Shown here: positions 53,719 to 64,000 of the stretch, in pieces
Layout: every line of letters begins with the position of its first letter
Position numbering within the stretch: the first letter of the stretch is position 1
From: Rheum nobile
Lineage: Eukaryota; Streptophyta; Magnoliopsida; Caryophyllales; Polygonaceae
NCBI GenBank assembly: GCA_027886185.1
Contig: WOAB01000142.1
Coordinates: 620,001 to 684,000, forward strand
DNA length: 64,000 bases
Direction of reading: 5' to 3'
Position numbers and translations under genes: made by a program
Notes under the pieces: generated by a model
What the model was told of the DNA's origin: nothing
Databases searched by the model: none
The model's input: only the letters and a program-made list of their open reading frames with translations

Positions 53719-55694
53719 TGTGTTCTTGAGCAGAATTTGAGCGAGTTGAAGCTTTATCCTTGCAATTGAGTACACTAATATCTTCCTCCATTAGTTATCT
53801 TCAAAAGCCCTCTCGTTTAGACGCCGGAGGTTCCCCGTCGTGGCCCAATTTGCGCCTTCTCCGACGAGTATCAACCGCGGGTCCGGTGACGATTTTAGTC
53901 GTCCGATTTCGAATTTGGGTATTTGTTTTAATTTGTTTAAGGCTTATTCTTGGTTAATTTAATTAATTTAAATTAGTGAAAAATATTTTAGTATTAATTT
54001 GAATTCATAAAATTAAAATTAAAATAATTAAAAATAATTATAATAATATCGTATATTATGAATAGATAAATATTGACTATTCATTTAGAACGAAAAAATT
54101 GACCTAGAAAATTTTAGGATTATAAGTAAATTATTTTAGTAATTTATTCATGTCATGATTATTTAGAATATATGATTAATTAATTTTAATCGTATAGATA
54201 ATTATTTAATCAAAAAATCAATATATTTAAGGGTTAAAAAAACAATTAAAAATCGAGACATGATATCCTTCAAATAATGATATTGAATAAATTATCTAAT
54301 ATAACTTATTCATTGTGTATGATGTGGGTACGTCTCGGGATTTCGTTTGGAACGAGAATAAAGCAGGGAGCCGATTTGTTTTTCGAAAGCAACCATCTCC
54401 GATACGCCATTCATCTTTTCTGTGATTCAAGGCAAGTGGCGGTTCACTCTTGCTAATTTATTCCATATTTTCTTAATTGACAATTAATTTATTGTCTTAA
54501 TTAAGTTGAGATAAATATTCTTAATTTCTCGTTTGGGAACTTGTGTGTTAATGTTGTATAAAAAGAACTTTATTATTATTAGGTTGTATATATGCTAACT
54601 ATAACCATTATATATAGATATATTATTATTATAGGGTTACTAGATAATGAATGGTGTGGATAATAATTGCTAGTTAGTACGAGTATTCGTAGGAACGTTA
54701 ATGTCTTGCGAGGATTAGTCATTTCTTTATAACTTGGCGTTAGGAGGATTATTGCCCTAATGCCTTTGGTCATGATCTTGTCCTTATATTGAATAAGTGG
54801 TGGTGTACTTAACTAGTGCCAAATTTTCGGGATTTTATCCCACTCTTCCTCTTTGTGAGGTTGGCTAGAAAAGTTTGGAACGTGAATGTACGTTTGGAAT
54901 TAAATAAGATAAGTGCGGTTTTGCACATAACTAATATACCATCGAGCGAGAAGTACAACGTGGAATCCGCTCAGTCTATTGTCTAAAGTAAGTCCCCTTT
55001 CCAATCTCGATTCGCGTTACGCGGTGAGATTGGTCGAGGATCCAAGAATGTAACGAGACATTTTTAAAACTCTGTGTGTGATAATATAACGTTCTCAAAC
55101 AAATGCAACGAGTCTTCTTTTCAATCATTCATATTCATTCTTTTCGGTAGAAGTCTATAGTCATGTACCGTTTATCGAGTTTTATTCAGGAAACAAGGGT
55201 AGTGATTATATACGACTACGAGAATCAATCTGTTTTCACCATTGCATAGTCTTTCATTAGACTAACCAACGAGGTTTTATTGATCCTCGACGTTTTGAAG
55301 TAACCAATCGAAGAGAAGGCTTGCAGACTTTGCAGTTGAAATTTGCGTCTTAAGTAGTAATATTTTAAAGGTGTGTGTGTTTCAAAATAAATGTAATGCT
55401 TATATAAATTAGTCATGTAATTAGGACTTCTCTAAAAAGTCTTTCGCTGTAAAATAAAAAGTATTCCATTGTAAGTTCACTATGTTGTATTACCGTGCTT
55501 CTCATTTTACGAGATGAATTTAAATAAAAGGTTGAGTTTCATTTAAAAGTCTTCCGCTATGCACTATGTCGTTATTTAACATTTATCTATTTATTTGAGT
55601 TTAATTGTTCCGATTAAAGTCTAGAGTGACTTTGTACATTAACATCTAAGGTCACTGACGTATGGCACTACCGACATAAGTCGGGGGTGTTACA
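53719..55694 (+). mobile_element. solo LTR of a related family (left edge uncertain)
   Basis: The right end GGGGGTGTTACA at 55694 and the body from about 54430 (conserved hairpin 54432-54453, and arrangement of 'gtacgagtattcgtaggaacg' and 'ataagtgcgg..cataa') clearly belong to the LTR group of 4295-14734. The 3' flank ATAGT recurs at 53714-53718 directly before a TG, giving a candidate left edge and 1976-bp length. The TATA-like box at 53643 argues for a longer element, so the left edge is provisional. Confidence 0.6.
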
Positions 55695-56989
55695 ATAGTT
55701 ACTTAAAACAAAATAAGAATTATATCCTTTCTTATCTTATGGTTTATTTCTTCCTATTTCTTATGAAAATTTTATCTTATTATTTGAATTTTTAGCATAA
55801 CTATTTAAAACTAATTTAATGACAATATAAAACTTTATCTTATTATTTTGGATTTAAAATAATAAATCTGATTTTTTAATAAAAATTATTTGTTATTTAA
55901 AAACTAATTCCAAATATTTTTTATTTTTGTATAAGTTTCGTCATACTTTTAATATATATAAAAACTTTAGCCATAACTAACTTATCGTATTCAATGGTTG
56001 AGACATTTCTAATGTACAATATCTATCTCCTTTTAAAAATTTAAACTTTTAAATTATTGTATATCTATCTTCTTTTAAAAAATTAAAAGTTAAAAAAAAC
56101 TTTCAAAAACTATTTCCAAATATGTTGTTTTTTTGTATAAATTTCATTATATGTCTATCTCCTTTTAAAAAATTAAACTTTTAAGTTATTTTTTCAGTTT
56201 GTTATTAATTCTAAAATAAGTCATAATGTATGTGCTTTAAATTAAATAGATTGATTGTGATATACTAATTCCCCATAATATCAAATTTAAGTAGTAGCTA
56301 AGGTAATTTTCTAGGTTAATATCCAAATTGTATAACTTCAAAGCATGTCTTGTTTATCTTAAATTATTATTTTAGTCGTAACTAACATATCAAATTCTTT
56401 GGTTGAGATATTTCTAATGTACAATATCTACTTAAGAATTATACTTATAATTGGTAAATATTAACTTTGATTGGTTTATACTTTATAGAAAGTTTGATAT
56501 ACATACGTGTTTAAACTCACGTTCACTTCACATATGTGTCGTCACTACGCTCAATTCGCCTATGTGTGAGCCTCTGAGTCATGACATCTCATCCAGCCCA
56601 TCAAAAACCTATTATAATAATAAACCTTAATTATTATATATTAAATAAAAAAGATAATATATAATAATAATAATTTCGATAATGTCATATATCTTCTTTT
56701 TTGATAAAAGCAAGATAATTTTTTTTGGTAAAAAGAAGATAATCTATATCTATCTCTAATAATAATAATAATCTTATATTAATTAAGAAAATAATATCTA
56801 ATAATCATAATAATAATAATTTTGTTAATTTCGTATATCTTCCTAATTTTTGGTAAAAAGAAGATAATTTATAATATTTATCTCTAAAATTAATAATTTT
56901 AGTACGATATTTATCTAATAAAAAATTATTTTGAGAAAATTTATAACCCTAACCCTTGCATGACACAAACACTATGCTAGTAATTAACT
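55695..56989. other. AT-rich intergenic sequence
   Basis: Long AT-rich stretch with degenerate direct repeats (e.g. 'atctatctccttttaaaaa' near 56020, 56065 and 56155; 'aataataataat' tracts near 56640-56830). No gene found. Confidence 0.5.
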
Positions 56990-57000
56990 AGTCTACGATT

Positions 57001-57117
57001 TTTTTTTTTTGGGTCTATAGGAGGCACTTAGGCCATTACAACGGACAAGGGGATTCGAACCCGTGACCTTATGATCACGAGGTGTCATGCTTGCCAGTTT
57101 AGTTGGGAAGACTTGAC
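57001..57117 (-). mobile_element. short tRNA-derived SINE with poly(A) tail
   Basis: On the minus strand the 117-bp element has an A-box-like TGGCAAGCATG, a B box GGTTCGAATCC and a terminal A run (the T11 at 57001). It is flanked by the 11-bp target duplication AGTCTACGATT (56990-57000 and 57118-57128). This is the expected structure of a SINE moved by LINE machinery. Confidence 0.82.
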
Positions 57118-57411
57118 AGTCTACGATTATTTTACTCTTATGGAATTGCATCATTCTAAATATTCTTATAGTTTGATTAATTACACCTCTAATATATCTT
57201 GTTAAACAGTTCGTTACCCCAAAATATGTTAAAATCTTCAAAACAATGGTCATGATAAATTGAAAAACATGACTACTTTTACCCACTTTACACTTTATGA
57301 GCACGTTTAAGTGTTTAACCCGATATATATCCGGATTTTATAAGCAAAATTACTTTATCCATCGATCCATGCTACAATTTTAATGCCTAGACTAATTAGG
57401 GGAATTGTCAT

Positions 57412-58643
57412 GTGAGAATGTATAATAGGGTGAGAAATGAGAATAAATTTTAGCCTTTGGATGATAAATAAATCAAAAGTTAGGATTAAACTTTCAATAT
57501 AAGATCATGTGACATGCACATGTCCTCATTTTTTAGAGTTTGACCGGTCAACATAACTGGTCAAACCAGTCTCCGACGTTGATCGGTCTTTTTTTTCGTT
57601 CAGTTTTTTTTTCCAGACATAATTTTTGGCTTGCGACTGCATGTGTATTGATTTTTGCTTGTATGTGCATTGATATTGACTTGTATGTGCATAGATATTG
57701 CCTATAATCTGTATGAGATTTTTTACTATACGTGTGACTTTGTGTATATGAAAACCCATACACTTCTCAGCATGTGCATATATTTTAGCTTGTGTGTGCA
57801 TAGATTTTGATATATATATATTTGCATCTAAATTCTACTTGTATGTACATATCCTTTGAAGTGCATGTCTTTTTGCTTGCATGTGCATGTAAATTGAACT
57901 AGGCGTATGCCGCGTATAGGTTTTGTCTTGTAAAATCTTATACACTTTACAGAATGTGTATAGGTTTTGTCTTGTAAGTGCATGAATTTCAATTGTATGT
58001 GCATCTAAATTTTACTTATATGCATCATTTTCTTGGCTTGATATGTACATACCATTTGAAACACATGTCTTTTTGCTTGAATGTGTACATGTCAAAACTT
58101 ATGCACATACAGTTTACAACTCATGCACATTTTCTCTAGAAAACATTGCATATTTTTTTACAATCTTTAGATGCACATACATGTCAATATTGATGCACAT
58201 ACAAGCCAAAGTGCACGCACATGCCATCTCAAGCAAAAAAAATAGTTTTGGAAAAAAGTTGGGCTACGAAAAATTGAATGGAAAAAATGTTCGGACAACA
58301 CCTCATAAAATTTTAATGCACATACAAGTCAATATTGATGCACACACAAGTCAAAAATGGTGCGCATGCCAGCGCAAGTAAAAAGTAGACCCGAAAAAAA
58401 TGGGTTGGGAAAAAAAACTTAGGTCGGACAACACCTTATAAATTTTGATGCACATATAAGACAATATAGATGCACAAAAAAAACTTTGATCGGTCAATGC
58501 CGAAGCTCTAGCGTTGACCGGCTGATGACCAATTTGACCGGTTTCTTATCCACTTAAATGATAGTCTAATCCTAGCATTTGGATTTAAAAAATTCAAAAG
58601 GCTAGGATGTATTCTCAATTCTCACCCTAATGTTCATTCTCAC
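57412..58643. mobile_element. fold-back transposon with inverted arms and opposed repeat arrays
   Basis: The ends pair over more than 100 bp (left gtgagaatg...agggtgagaaatgagaat and ...agcctttggat; right end is the complement with mismatches). Inner arms repeat 'gaccggtcaa' segments (57541 and about 58540, inverted), and between them arrays of 'cttgtatgtgcatagatatt' (left half) face 'gatgcacatacaagtcaat' (right half). No coding capacity. TIR style resembles MULE-type MITEs, but no target duplication was found. Confidence 0.6.
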
Positions 58644-58667
58644 CGAATCCGCACTCAACTCATTTTA

Positions 58668-59921
58668 GCATTTATTAAATGTTAAACATATAAATACCCA
58701 AAATTCCTCTTAATTGTACTTTGTTGTTCGAAAATAATTTTTTTTATAATATACATCTTATTTTTATTGTCTGACTCTTAATATAGTTGCTAGCATAATT
58801 TAGGGGTGATTATATATAAAATATTTCAAAAAAGTGTCGGGTGTGAATGGGCATCCAGGTATGAGATACTTATATGTATATATAAACAAAAATTTATGCA
58901 CATATAAGTAAAAATCTATGCATTTTAAAAATCCATATACATATTTGCAACAAGTTATGTAACATAGAATGTACATAAGTTTTTGTTTGTGCACAAGGTT
59001 ATGTGCGTGACTTTGTGATTTGCATTTTTTTATTGTATGTGCATTGGTTCTCAAAATGCATAATTTTTTTTCTATCTATAACATCATTGTCGCATTTGTA
59101 CATGAGCGGCCATTATCACTAGATCAAAACCCAAGTATTTGTACATTATGAGCTGCATAATAATTGTTTGTTTGGCTGAACTCTAATTATGGAAAGTACA
59201 TATACGTACGTCGGTAAAACGAAAAACTCTTAATATAAGGAAGTATGAAAATTATAACTATGAAATTATTATGAGTTGCATAATACAATTTACGTACTAT
59301 ACATATACTAAAGTTGAATTGGCTAATGTCACTCGTCATTTGCGTGAACTAAGTACGTAATCTTCCGTAACTTCAATTCTAGAATGGTCATGGGTAGACC
59401 TGTACAAATCCGGGTTCGGGCCGGGCTCGGGCCGGGCTATCCAGCGGGCTGGCCCGGTCGGGTAAAATTATAAATATATATAATTTTAAATATATATATA
59501 TAATTTTAAATATATATATATATAAATATATATATATAAAATTATAAATATATATATAATTATAAACATATATTAATTATATAAACAGTAACGGGTACCG
59601 CTATACCGAGAGGCATGTCCATGCCCGGCCCGTTACTGTACCGGGTTGGCCCGGCCCGACCCGACCGGGCCAATATTGCTGTCCAGGCCCGATTTTTTAA
59701 CCGGGCGGGCGGTCCGGACTGGTCGGGCTAGCCCGGACTTGTACAGGTCTAGTCATGGGAAGTGTAAAAAATCCAAAGCTTTCCTCATGGGTTAGGAAAG
59801 CTTTGTTTTCCTCCTGTGTGAGGGTCCTCTAGCCTCTGTGCTAGTCCTCTTCTCCTCCGATCTCCCCTCCTTCCCGCCGCTCCTCCCTCTTTCTTCAACG
59901 CATCTCTCTGTGCCCATTTCT
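58668..59921 (-). repeat. inverted third copy (C) of the duplication edge
   Basis: In reverse complement: 59160-59386 matches 18765-18993 of copy A; 59760-59921 matches the segment before it in copies A and B; 58668-58848 matches 51289-51470 of copy B. Copy C thus holds pieces that A and B each lack. It is interrupted by a hAT MITE and, at 59947, followed by an LTR element. Confidence 0.8.
59395..59751. mobile_element. hAT-type MITE (357 bp)
   Basis: 8-bp target duplication GTCATGGG (59387-59394 and 59752-59759) and terminal inverted repeat TAGACCTGTACAA. GC-rich flanks (gggccgggc repeats) enclose an AT-rich core of tatatataa runs. Copies A and B have the empty site (ggtcatgggaagt in complement), confirming the insertion. 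No coding capacity. Confidence 0.88.
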
Positions 59922-59946
59922 TCCCTCGTCATTGGTGGCATCTTCC

Positions 59947-62649
59947 TGATAAGGCGTTGTCGTGACACCTAAACAAAATAATCCTAAACAAACCTAACTA
60001 ATGTAGTCTGGTAACCAAGGGTCGAATCCCACAGAGAATCAAGTTATATTTCATGTTTACAAAATCATTCACCAATTGATAACAAAGACAAAGGGGGGGT
60101 TTTGAATGAAACTAACTAAGAAAACGATAAATAAAATATAGAAAGTTTGGCTAGACAAATATCCACATTTAGTTTGGTTGATCAATCATTGATTACTCCT
60201 AGTCCTCAATACTCATGAATGTCCTAATCCCTGTTTTGATATAGTTATCAGTCCAACCAGTCCTGATAGCTCTAACTATCAAATAACCTAGAAGACCTTC
60301 TAGATTGAATCTGACAGCAGCAATGAATTCAGGAATAGATAGATACATGCAAGTGTAGCAACCAGTTATACAATTGCATGCAATTAATTCTTTACACAAA
60401 CTAAGGGATTTAGATTCTTAACCAGTATCCTCTAATCCTTAGTAGTATGATCAATAACAATCTCAACAGGTTGTATAGAAAAGGGGAACCAATAGCATAA
60501 TACTAATTTCTCTAGGTTGTCAATCTAGAGGGAACTACTATTAACAATCTATTTGATTTCCTAATCAACAAATCAAGGGGAATCGATATATGATCAATGA
60601 GATTAAGCACGAGAGAGAATTAATACAATCATAGAAAGAGTAAAGGAATAAACTCACAATCCAATCAATCCAAAGGCTTCAATTGTCTGCTTGGGCAAAA
60701 GGTAAAAACAACGATGAAAATAAAACTCTAGAATGGCGACCTCCCAAACCTAATGCTAAAGAGAGTATATATAGGGCTTCTAACAAATGACCTAGCCCAA
60801 TAAGAAAAGAAACGGAATAAAATGAGAAAATAAGAAAAGAAAACAGAAAAGATAGATTCGGGAAAAGTCTGAACTTCCTGCGTTGATGACCCGCGATCGC
60901 GGCCCATGTACCGCGATCGCGGCCCCTTGTGGCTCCGCGCTCTTCACACTTCTCCGCGCCTGCAGATAATTCTCGACTTGCCCCAAGGAACCGCGATCGC
61001 GGAACCCTTGCCCGCAGTCGCGGTTAATGCTCGGCCTTTACTCCTTGGCTTCGCCTCCTAACCTCTCCTCTTCACTTCCTTGGCCTCTTCTCTTGGTGGC
61101 TTCCTTCCTCAGTGTCTCCTATGATATCCAAGATAGTTCAAACACTTCCAAAAATACCAAACTTCACCCCTAAACGCCATACATATGAATGTGTCTAAAT
61201 CTACCCGAATGGCACCAATAAAACCCTCTAATAACTCTTAGTTAAGCCCTATAAAGTAGTGTCCCCGGCAACGACGCCAATTTAATAAGGCGTTGTCGTA
61301 ACACCTAAACAAAATAATCCTAAACAAACCCAACTAATGTAGTCTGGTAAGCAAGAGTCGAATCCCATAGAGAATCAATTTATATTTCATGTTTGCAAAA
61401 TCATTCACCAATTGATAACAAAGACAAAGGTTTTTTTTGAATGAAACTAACTAAGAAAACGATAAATAAAATATAGAAAGCTTGGCTAGACAAATATTCA
61501 CCTTTAGTTTGGTTGATCAATCATTGATTACTCATAGTCCTCAATACTCATGAATGTCCTAATCCCTATTCTGATATAGTTATCAGTCCAACCAGTCCTG
61601 ATAGCCCTAACTATCAAACTAATCCCTACTAACCTTCAAGATTAATCTAACAACAGCAATGAATTCATGAATAGATAGATACATGCAAGTGTAGCAACCA
61701 GTTATACAATTGCATGTAATTAATTCTCTACACAAACTAAGGAATTAAGATTCTCAACCAGTATCCTCCAATCCTTAGTAGTATGATCAATAACAATCTC
61801 AACAGGTTGTATAGAAAAGGGGAACCAATAGCATAATACTAATTTCTCTAGGTTGTCAGACTAGAGGGAACTACTATTAACAATCTAATTGATGTCCTAA
61901 TCAACAAATCAAGGGGAATCGATATATGATCAATGAGATTAAGCACGAGAGAGAATTAATACAATCATAGAAAGAGTAAATGAATAATCTCAATATCAAA
62001 TTCAAACCAAGGCTTCAATTGTCTAGCCAAAAACACCAAACAAAACAAAGAACTAAACTAAGAAAGGGAAAAACAATACTGAATGGAAAACTAGGTCTAA
62101 CGTGATCCGAAGATGATGAATGAAGGCTGTGGAAATTAGGTTAAATAAATTTAACCTAAAGTCCAAGATCACAAACCTCATCTACAAGGAAATAAAATAT
62201 AATATTCGAATTAAATAAAATAAAGAAAAGGAAAAAGAAAACAAAAGTTCGGAAATCTCCACGGGTTGTCTCCCGTGTGTGGCCGCGATCGCGGTTTGCT
62301 CTCGAAGTGAACATATTAATTCCCGATTTAGCCGCGGGCGCGGCTAATTGGCCGCGGTCGCGGCCCGATAACCGCGGTCGCGGCCTTCTCTCTTCAACGT
62401 CATTTTCTTCAGAAATTTGCCCCGGTCTTCTTATTGCCTCTTCCTTGTGGTTTCTTCATAGATCTTCAACGTTTCCTCAGGTGGTCAACTCCTCTTCCTC
62501 TGGATGTCTCCAATTAGCTCCTCCAGACCACCAAAATCACACTTCTCCGCTCTAACTCCAGAATCTCCAATTGTGCTCTAAATCCAACCAAACGGCACCT
62601 CAAACCTGGTAACAACCCCTAAAAATACACTATAAAATAGTGTCGATCA
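59947..62649 (-). mobile_element. LTR retrotransposon reduced to two LTRs plus a primer-binding site
   Basis: TG...CA ends (TGATAAGGCG at 59947, GTGTCGATCA at 62649) are flanked by CTTCC (59942-59946, 62650-62654). The two LTRs are 59947-61261 and 61283-62649. Only about 21 bp lies between them: the complement of TTGGCGTCGTTGCCGGGGA, a primer-site sequence typical of plant Tat/Ogre/Athila-type gypsy elements (family recalled, not searched). About 7 bp of the outer edge of the left LTR is also lost at the junction. Both LTRs contain CCGCGATCGCGG motifs (60893-61020; 62281-62385). Confidence 0.82.
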
Positions 62650-62654
62650 CTTCC

Positions 62655-62932
62655 TCTGCCCGTTGATCGTTGTTGAGGCTCGTGGGGTTCTTGTACAAGT
62701 GTTGTCTTTCCCTCGGCGCCGTCGTTGCTCCTCCTTCTCTGATCTCTTCGACCGCTGTTGCTTCTCCTTCTAATGTTTCCTCATGTGCTTCGGCGCAAAA
62801 TCTCCTACTTTAGGCTCCGAGTTTTGCCTGGTCTTCCCGCTTCGTGGCTAAGTCAGGCGGTTAGTCGTAGGTTCCTCTCGTAGCTATCATGTGCTCATGT
62901 CTGGATTCTGGAAATGTCTCTTTGCAGGGGTA
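62655..62932. other. GC-richer unassigned sequence before the last LTR
   Basis: C/T-rich sequence (ctcctccttctctgatctcttcgacc). I could not assign a gene. Confidence 0.3.
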
Positions 62933-64000
62933 TGTGATACCCCGTAATTTTGTAAGGTTATATTGGGAATTATGGAATTTTCTCGGGTACCCGTTGTGTA
63001 CGTCGGATTTAATTCAGGTAGCTTGAGACATTCTGTAATGTGCTCTGTATCTGTAATATTTTTCTTAGTGAAATAATATACAGACAAGGTGCCTTGGATT
63101 TTAATTGTCGTTCCCATACGATAATTGTTATCCCGGCTTAATGTCATGTTCGTTCAAAGCTGAACGGGCGAGAAAAAGGTGTCACGGCGACCGCCGTAAA
63201 GTCGCGGCGACCGCCGTCATGAGACCCAAGCACGGCGACCGCCGTAAAGTCACGGCGCCCGCCGTCCCAACGCTCGAGGAGGCAGCTGGTGTGTCATGCC
63301 ACGGCGACCACCGTAAATTACGGTACCCGCCGTAATGGCAGTCATCGTTGTCCGGCAGTCCTTGCCCGATGGTCGTCGGCGCGATTTCCGGCGAGCACCG
63401 AACTAGCTGTAGGCCCATCTTCTTCGTGCTCTAGACGCTTTGGCTATAAAAGGGGGTGTTGGGGGAGAGATTTGAGCCATCCAAAACACCGAACCTCTGC
63501 CAAAATTGCCTCTCGCCGGAGTTGTGCCTTCGCCGGAATTTTTGAAGGTCTCGCCGGTGTTGCTTTGGTGTGGTTCCTGAGTGCCTTTGTGAAGCTTTTG
63601 GTTAGCCTTGGAGGTTAGAAGCCAAAGCTAGTTGAAGGAGGCCGAACCGCTCGTGTTTTTGGGTGAGTTTTCTCTCGTTTCAGTCGGCCGTGTTCTTCAC
63701 GGCGACCGCCGTGTTCTTCACGGCGACCGCCGCCAAGAACAGCGACCGCCACCAGTGCCCAGAACGCCTTCGTGGCTTTGGCTTGGTCGGTTGTCGTCGT
63801 GGCGTCTTTCCTTTCGTGTTCTTTCGCCGTGTTTAGATTCATACTGTTTATGTCAGATCTAACTTAGGGTTCCTTTTATGGGTCGACTCGAAGGTCGTTG
63901 TGCTGTCAGAGCTATACCGTGTCGAGCCCGGAATCCAGTGACGTCTTTAGACTATTCTGCGGAGTAAGGCAAGTGGTGGTTCGCTCTTGCTCTTTCGTTC
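62933..64000 (+). mobile_element. LTR (gypsy-type), 3' part beyond the window
   Basis: Starts TGTGATACCCCGTAATTTTG, parallel to TGTAATACCCCTCATTTT of the solo LTRs. It has a TATA box (ctataaaaggg, 63445), a leader with 'atgggtcgactcg' parallel to 'atgggtcgatccg' at 5270, and the conserved hairpin at 63969-63990. Its U3 and leader carry repeated CGGCGACCGCCG motifs (63184-63320 and 63697-63735). Open frames here are by-products of these repeats. Confidence 0.7.

Noticed and set aside
59450..59590. AT-rich tatata tract as an origin or matrix-attachment region
   Set aside because: It is the core of the hAT MITE and shows only simple-sequence expansion.

Overview
This is nuclear DNA of a flowering plant, most likely a eudicot. 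The signs are GT-AG introns in genes and gene remnants, plant-specific families (F-box with an F-box-associated region, pentatricopeptide repeat, plant mobile domain, FAR1-type MULE transposase, Ptta/En/Spm transposase), and a mass of nested plant transposons. I saw no prokaryotic operon, rRNA gene, CRISPR array or convincing intact tRNA. Only three reading frames look potentially intact: the CACTA-encoded protein at 207-2292, a small GRF zinc-finger gene inside a Mutator element (42276-42605), and an F-box gene (49313-50656). The rest is transposons, host-gene fragments or decayed genes.

Layout. 1-3624 is the 3' part of a CACTA element, inserted in a fragment of a coiled-coil gene. From 3625 the window is built from a large tandem duplication with a period of about 27.5 kb. 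Copy A is 3625 to about 18830 and copy B is about 31082 to 51290. Each copy carries, in order: the tail of a coiled-coil gene fragment, a tandem array of an 'aaactcatgaacctacaag' repeat, a tRNA-like remnant, a solo LTR (target duplication CTAAT), a second LTR element of the same family nested in it in the opposite orientation (GTTTC), a two-exon BUB3 remnant, and an F-box gene. The copies then diverged. A kept the nested retrotransposon with both LTRs but lost gag and integrase by internal deletion, and its F-box gene was broken by a 35-bp deletion. B reduced the nested element to a solo LTR, took in a 10.6-kb Mutator-like element (37324-47946, target duplication ATCAATTAG), and kept an intact F-box gene.

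Between the copies lie a kinase fragment, a PPR fragment, a Ty3/gypsy element (20135-28422, target duplication GTTGC) and the 5' part of the coiled-coil fragment with a tandem array in inverted orientation. After copy B come an eroded gene remnant, another solo LTR, a SINE, a fold-back element, an inverted third copy of the duplication edge carrying a hAT MITE, a pair of LTRs separated only by a primer-binding site, and a final LTR cut by the window end.

The most unusual object is the Mutator element. It encodes a FAR1/MULE transposase fused to an OTU-type cysteine protease, a small unknown gene, a GRF zinc-finger protein and a plant-mobile-domain protein. A 20-24 bp palindromic GGGCGGCAC...GTGCAGCCC repeat recurs at its ends, between its genes and inside one exon. 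It also holds a TATA-led unit with two tandem long hairpins that look like small-RNA precursors. Two further cross-element patterns stand out: a GCGRYCGC core motif repeated in LTRs of several families, and a 22-nt hairpin conserved in nine LTRs.
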